Source: UBA6912 sp041611095 (lineage in GTDB: Bacteria > Actinomycetota > Acidimicrobiia > Spongiisociales > UBA5794). Taken from it: a stretch of DNA of 36,277 bases. Below the pieces are notes generated by a model. It was not told the DNA's origin. It did no database searches and saw only the letters and a list, made by a program, of their open reading frames with translations. Each line of letters starts with the position of its first letter. Within the stretch, counting starts at the first letter, position 1. This document shows, piece by piece, positions 24,613 through 32,458 of the stretch. The stretch is from assembly GCA_041611095.1 (NCBI GenBank), contig JBFINP010000030.1, positions 1-36,277 on the forward strand. Reading direction: 5' to 3'. The position numbers and the translations under genes are program-made.

Positions 24613-24967
24613 TCTCGTCGGTGCCGGGCATCCCTTCGGTCCAGCGCTCCACCTCTTCCCTTGCGTGGGCCATCCGGTGCCACTGCTCGAAATCCTTCTC
24701 CCTGGAAGCGGGCTCCTCGCGCCGGCCCCGGTGCGGCGGACGCCTCGCCCACCAATCCGGCATGCTCGGCCGCTCGTAGCCGCGACCGCCTTTGTACCAG
24801 CACATCCGGGCGAACGCTCCGAACAGCAGCACGAAGAATACGATCTTGGCCAGGAAGAGCAGCGGGACGAGCAACAAACCGAGGCCGACACCGGCGGCGG
24901 TGATGCCGCCCGTGACCAACGCAACCAGGCCGACGATGGCCAGTACCGCAACGGCGAATCGGAACAT
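24605..24967 (-). CDS. Small membrane protein heading the two-component operon
   Basis: Protein of 120 aa: two adjoining hydrophobic helices (about 4-28 and 30-53, mostly Gly/Leu/Val/Ala/Phe) and a long basic, Trp/Arg/Glu-rich cytoplasmic tail. ATG 24967 follows AGGAGAAGGAGAG, a very strong ribosome site. It overlaps the response regulator start by 8 bases, so it is the first cistron. Since the kinase lacks an external sensor, this protein could be its membrane co-sensor or regulator; that is inference. Family not recognised. Confidence 0.75.
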   Translation of the reverse strand: MFRFAVAVLAIVGLVALVTGGITAAGVGLGLLLVPLLFLAKIVFFVLLFGAFARMCWYKGGRGYERPSMPDWWARRPPHRGRREEPASREKDFEQWHRMAHAREEVERWTEGMPGTDENA

Positions 24968-25143
24968 CTCTCCTTCTCCTCTCGATGAAGCGTGCGTCAA
25001 GCTTCTCGCACACTTGTGGAGAACTCGTGAAGGCCCCACGGAGATGTCCACGATCGAGGGCCGCGGCGATGCGGCCCAGCTTCATCATTCTTGAGGATGA
25101 CGCACGACGTCGCTGCCGCGCATGATCGCCCATGGTGGACGGG

Positions 25144-25167
25144 GCAGGCCCGCGTTCGCGGGCCTGC
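25144..25167 (+). promoter_or_regulatory. Strong hairpin next to the ribosome site of the sigma-factor leader ORF
   Basis: GCAGGCCCGCG and CGCGGGCCTGC pair perfectly around TT (in practice a 10-bp stem with a GTTC loop). The stem ends 2 bases before GTAGGAG, the ribosome site of the 49-codon ORF at 25181. It could be an attenuator, a translation control or a terminator from upstream; there is no T tract. Confidence 0.5.
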
Positions 25168-25180
25168 GGTAGGAGAAACG

Positions 25181-25330
25181 ATGGTGGTCGCCGCAAGCCA
25201 GGTACGGCGTCGGCACGAGTGCGACGAGGCGAGAGCGGCCCTCGGCCATCACGCCGTGTGGTTCGTATGGAACACGTCCGGCGGAGTGCCCGAGCGCCTG
25301 TCAATCGATCGCGCACGGAGAGCAGTCTGA
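25181..25330 (+). CDS. 49-residue leader ORF before the ECF sigma gene
   Basis: ATG 25181 has AGGAG 5 bases upstream, better than any site near the sigma start. The 49-residue product has no recognised domain, with a basic N-terminal part (SQVRRRHECDE) and a Trp-rich middle (HHAVWFVWNTSGG). Its stop (25328-25330) is 2 bases before GTG 25333 of the sigma gene, which lacks its own good ribosome site. Translational coupling or a leader-peptide control of sigma synthesis is the simplest reading. It may not encode a stable protein. Confidence 0.45.
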   Translation: MVVAASQVRRRHECDEARAALGHHAVWFVWNTSGGVPERLSIDRARRAV

Positions 25331-25332
25331 GC

Positions 25333-25938
25333 GTGCACGCCCTGCCTCACCGAGACCACGCCGACGACGAGATCGGCGACTTCCTGCGCCTGGCGCGGCG
25401 GGGAAACGAGAAGGGATACACCGAGCTGTATCGTTGTCTCGCCCCGCGAGTCGCCGGCTACGTCAAGGCCCGTGGTGTCCGGGAGGTCGACGACGTTGTC
25501 AACGAGGTCTTCCTGGGCGCGTTCCGGAACCTGCACCGTTTCACCGGCAACGCCGGCGACTTCCGCAGTTGGCTGTTCTCGATCGCATGGAACAAGTGCG
25601 CAGACTGGCATCGTTCTGCGGCCCGCCGGCCGATGCATGCCACGGGAATCGCTCTCGACGATGTCCGCGTGGCAGGCGGCGATGTCGAGGACGACGCGCT
25701 CGCCGGCATGGCCACCAGCTCGGTCGAGGAGATGCTCGAGGCACTGACGGCCGAGCAGCGAGACGTCCTCCTGTTGAGAGTCGTGGCCGATATGTCACTC
25801 GAACAGGTGGCTGTCGTGATGGACAAACCGGTGGGTGCCGTCAAGGCCCTCCAGCACCGGGCGCTCACGGCTCTCAGAAAGAAACTCGCCGAACCCGTAT
25901 CCCCAAGCGCCGACGAACCGATTACTCGGGTGAGATGA
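25333..25938 (+). CDS. ECF-type RNA polymerase sigma factor
   Basis: Protein of 201 aa from GTG 25333. The sigma-2 region (about 12-100) has GYTELYRCLAPRVAGYV, DDVVNEVFLGAFRNLHRF and DFRSWLFSIAWNKCADWHR. The sigma-4 region (about 135-188) has LTAEQRDVLLLRVVADMSLEQVAVVM and VGAVKALQHRALTALRKKL, a helix-turn-helix for the -35 element. No sigma-3 is present, as in ECF factors. The stop overlaps the next start (ATGA), the usual sigma/anti-sigma arrangement. An in-frame ATG at 25267 lacks a ribosome site and would add unrelated residues. Confidence 0.9.
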   Translation: MHALPHRDHADDEIGDFLRLARRGNEKGYTELYRCLAPRVAGYVKARGVREVDDVVNEVFLGAFRNLHRFTGNAGDFRSWLFSIAWNKCADWHRSAARRPMHATGIALDDVRVAGGDVEDDALAGMATSSVEEMLEALTAEQRDVLLLRVVADMSLEQVAVVMDKPVGAVKALQHRALTALRKKLAEPVSPSADEPITRVR

Positions 25939-26993
25939 AGGACGACGGACTCAGCGAAGTCGAGATCGAACAACTCCTGGTAGGGAGCGGCCCCCACGCC
26001 GATGTGGGGTTGTCCGACCTCGCCGAGGCTCTCGCGGCAATCCGTGCCGAGTACGTGGCCCCCGACCTTCCCCCGGTCGGGGTCGCACTTCGAGAGTTCG
26101 TCGACCTTGATCTCATCGCCGGTCAGGGCAGCCTGCCGGCAGCATCCGCACCCGGCCCCGTCGTGCAAGTCACGAGACTTCCCCGACGGGGCGGGTTTGC
26201 GGTCCGGAGACGGCGAGCGGTGGCAACCGTGAGCACGTTCCTCGGAACGCTTGCCGGCAAGATCGCGCTCGGCGCCTCGGTGGCGATGGCGGCGACGGGT
26301 GGGGCACACATCGCAGGTGTGGTCGATGTGCCGGGCCTCCCCGATATCGCCGAGCACCGCATCTCTGAGGAGCCGGATCTGCCCGATGACGTGGTGATCG
26401 ACCTGGACGAGCTCCGGGTCGACACCACGACCGCCGGCACCGTCGACGGGCACCGACACGATCAGAATGATCCGCGACCCGACGATGACGAACCCGTGGT
26501 CACTCGGCCTGACGACGACCCAGGTGACGACGACCAGGGTGAGGACCCCGCCGCAGAGGACCCGGACGACGACCAGGGTGAGGACCCCGTCGCAGAGGAC
26601 CCGGACGACGACCAGGATCAGGACCCCGTCGCAGAGGACCCGGACGACGACCAGGATCAGGACCCCGCCGCAGAGGACCCGGACGACGACCAGAATCAGG
26701 ACGACGAGGGCGACGACGACCAGGGCGACGACGAAGACGAGCAGGCGAGCGGCACCGCATCGCTCACCGCAGGCGGCGGCAGCGCCACGGCGAGCGCAGG
26801 CGGCGGCACCGGCAGCGCCAGCGCCACCAGTACCGCAACCGCAGGTGGAAGCACCACGGTCACCACAGGCAGCGGCGGCGCCGGAGTCACAGCCGGGGGC
26901 AGCGCCACGGCGACCTCGCCCGCCGGCACCGTCACTGCGGGCGGCGACACGAACGTCAACGTGGACGGAGGCCTACCCGGCGTCACCCCCTGA
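25935..26993 (+). CDS. Membrane protein with acidic tandem repeats, probable anti-sigma partner
   Basis: Protein of 352 aa. A cytoplasmic part (1-95) ends in RRRRAV, followed by one membrane helix (about 96-121, TFLGTLAGKIALGASVAMAA). The outside part has four 13-residue acidic repeats of the form DDDQGEDPAAEDP, a further Asp/Glu/Gln stretch, and a Gly/Ser/Thr/Ala tail ending VDGGLPGVTP. ATG 25935 overlaps the sigma stop by 4 bases. Position and one-helix topology suggest an anti-sigma factor, but the usual zinc motif HxxxCxxC is absent and I see no other known anti-sigma domain. The acidic stalk could sense cations or wall state; that is inference. Confidence 0.65.
   Translation: MKDDGLSEVEIEQLLVGSGPHADVGLSDLAEALAAIRAEYVAPDLPPVGVALREFVDLDLIAGQGSLPAASAPGPVVQVTRLPRRGGFAVRRRRAVATVSTFLGTLAGKIALGASVAMAATGGAHIAGVVDVPGLPDIAEHRISEEPDLPDDVVIDLDELRVDTTTAGTVDGHRHDQNDPRPDDDEPVVTRPDDDPGDDDQGEDPAAEDPDDDQGEDPVAEDPDDDQDQDPVAEDPDDDQDQDPAAEDPDDDQNQDDEGDDDQGDDEDEQASGTASLTAGGGSATASAGGGTGSASATSTATAGGSTTVTTGSGGAGVTAGGSATATSPAGTVTAGGDTNVNVDGGLPGVTP
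26526..26700 (+). repeat. 39-bp tandem repeat (four full units and a partial one)
   Basis: Units start at 26526, 26565, 26604 and 26643, each beginning GACGACGACCAG and ending GAGGACCCG; a fifth starts at 26682 and then diverges. Unit differences are few (GGTGAG against GATCAG, GCC against GTC), so the array is recent and may vary in copy number between strains. Confidence 0.9.
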
Positions 26994-27115
26994 GACAGCT
27001 CCAACGGTTTGGACGACAACGGAACACAGACAAGGAGGACAAGCCCGAAGCGCACGATCGACGGTACGGCTCGAGCCCCACGAGTCCCATGCGACGTACC
27101 GTTCAGTAACCGTAT

Positions 27116-27146
27116 CCTGGCCCGCCACTTCCCCCGGCGGGCCAGG
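27116..27146 (+). terminator. Rho-independent terminator after the sigma/anti-sigma operon
   Basis: CCTGGCCCGCC (27116-27126) and GGCGGGCCAGG (27136-27146) form a perfect 11-bp stem with a 9-base loop, followed directly by TCTTTT. It lies 123 bases past the stop. The rest of the 351-base gap 26994-27344 holds no convincing gene: an AAGGAGG near 27040 has no start codon after it. An 8-bp dyad ACGGTACG/CGTACCGT spans 27061-27102. Confidence 0.88.
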
Positions 27147-27239
27147 TCTTTTCCCCACCCATTCCCCCACGCCACAGTCGCAAGGCGAAGACGTAAGCGC
27201 CACTATCGCGAGGGCGCTGCGGTGGTGAATCTCCACTCG

Positions 27240-27279
27240 AATCATCAATTCTGATGAAGAATCATCAAAATTGATGATT
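27240..27279. promoter_or_regulatory. AT-rich operator with three AATCATCAA half-sites upstream of the TadG-like gene
   Basis: AATCATCAA occurs at 27240-27248 and 27260-27268 (20 bases apart) and inverted as TTGATGATT at 27271-27279. The outer pair extends to perfect 11-bp arms AATCATCAATT/AATTGATGATT, and the inner pair forms a near-perfect 20-bp palindrome. TTGACG at 27278-27283 overlaps the last half-site and could be a -35 element; no good -10 follows. The patch is strikingly AT-rich for this genome and sits 66-105 bases before the gene. Confidence 0.6.
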
Positions 27280-27344
27280 GACGCCGGGACCCCCACGGCC
27301 TTCAATGGTGGCAATAGGTGGGGACCTAACAGGGGGAAAATGTT

Positions 27345-28427
27345 ATGCCGCACGTAGGGGGTGCGTTGCGCGCTCTATGCCGTGATCACGTCGAACGCGG
27401 GGTCACAACCGTTTTCGTTGCCGTCAGCATGCTGGGACTGCTCGCCATGACGGCGTTCGCATTCGACTTCGGTCGGATCTACGTCGAGAGGGAGCAGCTC
27501 CAGGTCGGTGCAGACGCTGCCGCTCTGGCCATCGCCGGCGAATGTGCCAACGGGGGCTGCGTCGCCGGGTTCGACCCGTCGATCGAAGCCGACGTCTACG
27601 CCGACGCCAACACCAACGACGGCTCGGCCTGGATCCAGGACGTCGATCTCGACCTCGGCACGCGCACGGTCACCGTGATCACCGGTACCGAGGATTCGCT
27701 GGGGAATCGTGATTTCGGCACGGTGTTCGCACCGATCGTCGGATTCGACAGCCTGACCATCGGCGCTGCAGCTACGGCGACATGGGGGCCGCCGGGCACG
27801 CTGAAGACACTTCCGTTGACGTTCTCCAAGTGCGAGTGGGAGAGCTTCGGCGAGGAAGGATTCGTCGACGAGACGCCTCTCGGCTTCCTGCACCGACCGG
27901 AAGCGGTGCTGGACGGCCTGCTGCCGCCGGCCGCGGGCTACCCGTTCGTCAACAAGTCCGCCACGATCTACTTCCATGGATCGAGGGGCCCGTGCCCGGG
28001 GTCGCCTTCTGGCCAGGACCTACCGGGCGGTTTCGGCTGGCTCGAAACGAACGGTCTCGGCTGTGAGGTGACGACCGAGATCGGCAACTGGGTCGCCATC
28101 GACCCCGGATCGTCGCCCAGCAACGGCTGCAGCCCGCAGGATCTCGCGGCTATCGTCGGCGACGTCGTGCTCATCCCGTACTTCGACGACTACCGGGGCA
28201 CCGGAAACGGTTCCGAGTACCACATCTACGGGTTCGGTGCCCTCTACGTCACCGGCTACTACTTCGCCGGCCAGTACCGGACCGACTCGGTGATCTCCGG
28301 CCAGCGGCCGTGCAACGGCAACGACCGCTGCATCGAGGGCTACTTCATCGGCGACTGGAACGTCCAGGGCGGCGGCGCCGTCGGCGGCCCGGACCTCGGA
28401 GTGGGCCTGGTGCAGTTGATCGGCTGA
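27345..28427 (+). CDS. TadG/TadE-like pilus-assembly-type membrane protein
   Basis: Protein of 360 aa. The N-terminus RGVTTVFVAVSMLGLLAMTAFAFDFGRIYVEREQLQVGADAAALA is the TadG-like N-terminal domain: a helix with a pseudopilin-like start, then the D-x-G-R...Q...AD-AAALA block. The remainder is extracellular and unique, with about eight Cys, aromatic residues, and repeated Gly/Tyr-rich strands (VTGYYFAGQYRTD, EGYFIGDWNVQGGG). ATG 27345 has AGGGGG upstream. TadG-like proteins help build or anchor Flp pili or related envelope structures, but no other tad gene is in view, so this is an orphan. Confidence 0.75.
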   Translation: MPHVGGALRALCRDHVERGVTTVFVAVSMLGLLAMTAFAFDFGRIYVEREQLQVGADAAALAIAGECANGGCVAGFDPSIEADVYADANTNDGSAWIQDVDLDLGTRTVTVITGTEDSLGNRDFGTVFAPIVGFDSLTIGAAATATWGPPGTLKTLPLTFSKCEWESFGEEGFVDETPLGFLHRPEAVLDGLLPPAAGYPFVNKSATIYFHGSRGPCPGSPSGQDLPGGFGWLETNGLGCEVTTEIGNWVAIDPGSSPSNGCSPQDLAAIVGDVVLIPYFDDYRGTGNGSEYHIYGFGALYVTGYYFAGQYRTDSVISGQRPCNGNDRCIEGYFIGDWNVQGGGAVGGPDLGVGLVQLIG

Positions 28428-28434
28428 GCTTCAC

Positions 28435-28476
28435 GTGCTGCGGGTCGTCCACGGCACTGAGGACGACTCGCAGCAC
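28435..28476 (+). terminator. Long hairpin after the TadG-like gene
   Basis: A 16-base arm at 28435-28450 (starting GTGCTGCG) pairs with 28461-28476 (ending CGCAGCAC) with a single G-U pair and a 10-base loop, 8 bases past the stop. No T tract follows. It is a likely terminator or 3' stabiliser. Confidence 0.75.
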
Positions 28477-28677
28477 CATCCCGGCCTGGGCCGAGTGCCC
28501 TTTTCCGGTCCAATCTCTGGAAAAACCACACTTTCCGTGAAAGAATTCGCGCAGTTCGGTGTCTCATAGGTGTGGAAGGGAATGCGGGCTAGAGCCGCCA
28601 AGGCATTCCGGAGGTGAAAACTGCTGGCGTAGAGGCACCCCCGCCGCTACGCTTGCACCGGGCCGATAGGAAATGTT

Positions 28678-31600
28678 GTGGTGGGGATCGAAGGGCCAGA
28701 AAGATCTTCAAACATTCATCCATTGGCGCACGAGACGGTTGCGCCGGGTGATGAAGCGGCAGTTCTGCTCCGAGCACAGGAGCTGGGCTGTCTTCCTGAG
28801 GCTGCCCTCGCCCTCGTCGCACTGACCGATTTCAGGCTGGTCGGCTCAGCCGCCGACGGCGGCCTCTTCCAGATCGAGACCACGTGGCCGGCAGCGTGGC
28901 GCCTCCATGCCACCCGCTGCCACCGTGCCCTGGCCGAAGGCTGCCAGGACGACGTCGATCTCCTGCTCCAGGTCTTCGCCGAGTGGCAGGTCGCCCCGGA
29001 CCCTGATGCCTGGTGCGCCACATGGTGGATCAACCCGGCCACGATGTCGCTGATCCAGGCCGATGTCGCCGCCGTGTTCGCCGACCTCGCCTCGGCCGGA
29101 CCCATCGGCATGCGGCACCCCGTCGATCCGAGCCGGGCTCCCCGAGTCCGTGACGCTCTGGCTGCCGGCTACTCCGGCCAGGAGTACGTCCGGGTGGGAT
29201 CCAACGAATACCGTCCTGCGGCGAACTCCGGAACCGGCCCCTCGTTCCGCCTCAGCCCCCTCGTCCTGACGAGTGGCGGCGAGCAGCTCCTGGCCCTCAG
29301 TGTGGATCGGGAGCGGATGACGATCGAGCACGTCGCCGGCGCCTCGGAGAGCACTCCCCAACGCGACAACCAGCTCGCAACCGTGCGAAGCCACTGGCCG
29401 GTCGGCAGCATCGTCGAGATCGAGACTCTCGGCTCGGTGGCAGCAGGCCGCATCATCCTCGACATCTTGACCATCCACCGTGGCTTCCCGTACCCGGCAA
29501 CGCCGGTCCCGGTTCCCACCGCCGGCGACGAGTCGCTGCCGGAGCTGGTGGCCGCAGCCACGCACCCCAGCAACCCCATCGACCGTGCCGCACGGGTGCG
29601 GGCCCGAGTCACCGGGTACCGGGCCCTCGAGGACGGCAAAGCCGTGCTGGTGGTGGATCCGCTCGCACAAGGCGCTCCGATCGATCCGGCCGAGCATCCC
29701 GACCTCGGAACATGGGACGACATCGAGGTCGAGGTCAAGGGCGTGACGAGCGACCACCTCGGGCCGCTGCTCGAGCTGGGCCGCACCGACGGGCAGGGCG
29801 GCTTCGCCATCGCTCCCGCCGCCGGGCTGTCGGCGAGCGACGTCGACTTCGGGCGCCGCCTCGCCCCAGGAGCCGTACTGACAGCACGGGTGCTGCCCGA
29901 GGCGCCAGTCGGCGACCACGTCACCGTCTCGCTGCTGCCCGTGGCGCTCCGCCATCTCGAAGCGGCGCCCGGCATCGGCGATCGCCGCCCGGTCGACGCC
30001 CGGATCGTCGGCCGCAACGGCGACACCTGGACCCTCGAGCTGGCGCATCACGACACCACAACGGGCATGTCGCATCGCTTCAACATCCCCCGCAACCGTT
30101 TTGCCCCGACACTCCAACCAGCACCCGGCATGGACGTGAGCGTGGTGCTCCGCCCCGACCGGAGCTCCGTACGGCGCCGCATCGTCGCCAACCGAGGGCT
30201 CATCGAGTTCGCCGCCAGCAACCCGGACACCTTCGCGGTCGAGGACGGATGGCTTCAGCTCGCCGCCAAGCCTCCCCACATCCCCGCAGTGCTCGAGCTG
30301 CTGTCGTACTCGTCCGCCCCGGAGTGGGAGCGCGAGGTCATCTGGATGTACGAGGACAACCTCCACCTCGAGGTGGCGCTCGCCGGTCCTCCGGGCGACG
30401 AGGCGATCACCGCCGCCGCCGACAAAGGCCCCGGCTTCCTGCTGCCCACCCCGGCTCGGGTCGCCGAACCTGTGGAGGACCAGGAGGACGAGGTCATCGA
30501 GGACGATCTCGCACCTCGCCCGACGATCGTTGCCATGCTTCCCGAAGACGGACTCGCACGCATCCACGGTCCCGAGGGACGGACGCTCGCAGAGCTCCGG
30601 CGCAGCCCGGGCATCATCTCGATCGATCTGGAGGGCCAGCAGATCACCGTCGTGGGAGACACGGGGCGGGCCGTGCGGTCCCTCGTCGCCGAGATGCAGA
30701 GCCTGATCCTCCCGGCCAAAGGCAAGCTGATCGTGCCCCCGGGTCAGGGCAAGCGCCTCATCGGCATCGACGGCACGACCCTGCGTGCCCTCGAGGCCAG
30801 GACCGGCGCCAAGGCCTTCGAGCCGGAGGATGGTGAGCTGTGGACCATCGAGGGACCGAGCTCCCAGGCCGTCAAGACGTTCATCCGCCTCGCCGCCGAA
30901 CAGGTACCTGGAATCGCCGGCAGGGTCACCGGAATCGAAGACCTCGAGATCGTCCAGGACCGGACGATGCCTGGACAGGGCATCGTCGCCCGCCGGTCGG
31001 GTGCACCCCAGCCGCCCGCACACCAGGAATCAACCGATAACGTTGCGAGCGCCGTCACGGAGGCGGAGACCGCCACCGAAAAGCCACAAATCGAAAGTGA
31101 CGAAGGCGCCGAGGCCCGTCCGCAAACCGTCCGCGACATGCAGGCGGCAATGATCAAGGCCCGCAAGGGCCGCCGCTCGGCGCAGCGTGACCGTCGGCGG
31201 GAACGCAAAGCACGCCGCGACCGCAAGGAACGCAGCAAGGCGACGGAGCACGCAACCCCGACGAATCGCGAGCGATCCGTGCGGGACATTAAGCCCCGCA
31301 GCAAGACCTTCGGTGTACGCGCCGGCCTGGCCATGGGTACGCTGTCCCGGGCGACGAGCCTGCTGCTCAAGACGGTGGCGCTACTTCTCGTCGCCGGCGC
31401 CGTGATCTTCGCCATCGTGTACGTCGCACCCCGCTTCGCCTCCGACGATGCGTCGACCGCAGCTGCGGCGACGGTGATCGACACGACGGTCGTCACCACA
31501 TCGCCGATCACCCTTGCGTCGCTCGACGATGCATCCGCTCTAGCGCCGTCCTCGTGCTGGCTCGCGGTGCTTGGTACGTGGGATGGCACGGCAGAGGCCG

Positions 31601-32154
31601 AGGACAGCCTGGCACGGTTGGGTGAGTCGGGGCTGACCGCAACGACCATGGCGTCCGATGTAGTGCCGGGTTGGGCTTCGGATCGTGTGGTGACGGTGGT
31701 CGCCACCGAGACTCCGACCCAGGCCGCAGAGGTCGTCGCCCGCACCGCCGCAGCGGGCTTCCGAGGTGTCGCCGTGGAATCGACGGTCGAGGCATGCGCC
31801 GGCGCCGCCGTGACGCCGGCAGGTGCGAGCCTCGGCTTCATGGACGTGCCCGTCAGCGATCCGGCCTACGCAGCCGTCCTGTGGATGGCGAACACCGGCC
31901 TCGCCGAAGCGTGCAACCCGCCGGTGGGTGACGAGTTCTGCCCGAACGACACCGTGACGGGCTCCGAGTTGGACGAGATCCTCACGTCGGCGCTGGCGAC
32001 GCCTCCGGCCGAGATCGCAGCCGGTCCTGCGACGCACGCCACGCTCTACGCGGCGCTCGACCTGCCCGACGGGGCCGCCACCCCCGATGCGGAGCTCACC
32101 CGGGCAGATCTCGCCGTCACGCTCTTCGCCGCCACCGGGAGCGCCGGGAACTGA
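28678..32154 (+). CDS. Envelope-spanning protein: two KH-like RNA-binding domains, TM helix, SPOR-like and SLH domains
   Basis: Protein of 1158 aa. Residues 1-610 are a mixed alpha/beta region not recognised, with OB/S1-like strands (RVRARVTGYRALEDGKAVLVVD, GAVLTARVLPEAPVGDHVTVSLL). Two KH-like units follow: about 613-682 with loop HGPEG and about 683-750 with GQGKRLIGIDGTTLRALEARTGA (G-x-x-G loop). Then come a very basic stretch (about 825-855), one membrane helix (about 895-920, LLLKTVALLLVAGAVIFAIVYV), a Ser/Thr-rich linker, a SPOR-like fold (about 959-1037, CWLAVLGTWDG and RVVTVVATETPTQAAEVV) and an SLH domain (about 1051-1111, CNPPVGDEFCP). SPOR binds naked glycan strands and SLH binds wall polymers in known families, while KH binds RNA or DNA. 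GTG 28678 has AGG about 8 bases ahead; GTG 28681 is possible. Coupling of cytoplasmic RNA to the wall is inference. Confidence 0.75.
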   Translation: MVGIEGPERSSNIHPLAHETVAPGDEAAVLLRAQELGCLPEAALALVALTDFRLVGSAADGGLFQIETTWPAAWRLHATRCHRALAEGCQDDVDLLLQVFAEWQVAPDPDAWCATWWINPATMSLIQADVAAVFADLASAGPIGMRHPVDPSRAPRVRDALAAGYSGQEYVRVGSNEYRPAANSGTGPSFRLSPLVLTSGGEQLLALSVDRERMTIEHVAGASESTPQRDNQLATVRSHWPVGSIVEIETLGSVAAGRIILDILTIHRGFPYPATPVPVPTAGDESLPELVAAATHPSNPIDRAARVRARVTGYRALEDGKAVLVVDPLAQGAPIDPAEHPDLGTWDDIEVEVKGVTSDHLGPLLELGRTDGQGGFAIAPAAGLSASDVDFGRRLAPGAVLTARVLPEAPVGDHVTVSLLPVALRHLEAAPGIGDRRPVDARIVGRNGDTWTLELAHHDTTTGMSHRFNIPRNRFAPTLQPAPGMDVSVVLRPDRSSVRRRIVANRGLIEFAASNPDTFAVEDGWLQLAAKPPHIPAVLELLSYSSAPEWEREVIWMYEDNLHLEVALAGPPGDEAITAAADKGPGFLLPTPARVAEPVEDQEDEVIEDDLAPRPTIVAMLPEDGLARIHGPEGRTLAELRRSPGIISIDLEGQQITVVGDTGRAVRSLVAEMQSLILPAKGKLIVPPGQGKRLIGIDGTTLRALEARTGAKAFEPEDGELWTIEGPSSQAVKTFIRLAAEQVPGIAGRVTGIEDLEIVQDRTMPGQGIVARRSGAPQPPAHQESTDNVASAVTEAETATEKPQIESDEGAEARPQTVRDMQAAMIKARKGRRSAQRDRRRERKARRDRKERSKATEHATPTNRERSVRDIKPRSKTFGVRAGLAMGTLSRATSLLLKTVALLLVAGAVIFAIVYVAPRFASDDASTAAAATVIDTTVVTTSPITLASLDDASALAPSSCWLAVLGTWDGTAEAEDSLARLGESGLTATTMASDVVPGWASDRVVTVVATETPTQAAEVVARTAAAGFRGVAVESTVEACAGAAVTPAGASLGFMDVPVSDPAYAAVLWMANTGLAEACNPPVGDEFCPNDTVTGSELDEILTSALATPPAEIAAGPATHATLYAALDLPDGAATPDAELTRADLAVTLFAATGSAGN

Positions 32155-32458
32155 GAGCGAACGAAACCGACCCCGGCAGCGAGACCCCAACTACACCGAC
32201 AGGGCGGCCGCAAAGCGACCGCCCCGCTCGGCCCTCAAGAGACTCGCACGCTCGAGGTTGCGCTGAACGCCCCTCGAGCGATGATCTTCTCGAAACGCTG
32301 AATCCGATCGGCTCAGAGCCTACCCAGTCGTCCTGACGCGCATTCCCCGCACCAACCGGTGGCGCTACGGTAGTCGCAGTAGGGTGCCTAGTGCACGGCG
32401 GTCCACGGCGGCCGAATCCGCAAGGCGTCCCGACGTCCGAACGTGGAGAGGGAGCTGC
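32155..32458. other. Intergenic region before the quinone oxidoreductase
   Basis: 304 bases with no convincing gene. It holds an imperfect terminator hairpin (32202-32224) and, nearer the next gene, TACGGTAGTCGCAGTAGGGT (32367-32386), whose TAGGGT could be a -10 hexamer. I found no tRNA or riboswitch signature. Confidence 0.4.
32202..32224 (+). terminator. Hairpin after the KH-SPOR-SLH gene
   Basis: GGGCGGCCGC and GCGACCGCCC pair with one mismatch around AAA, 47 bases past the stop. No T tract follows. Confidence 0.5.
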
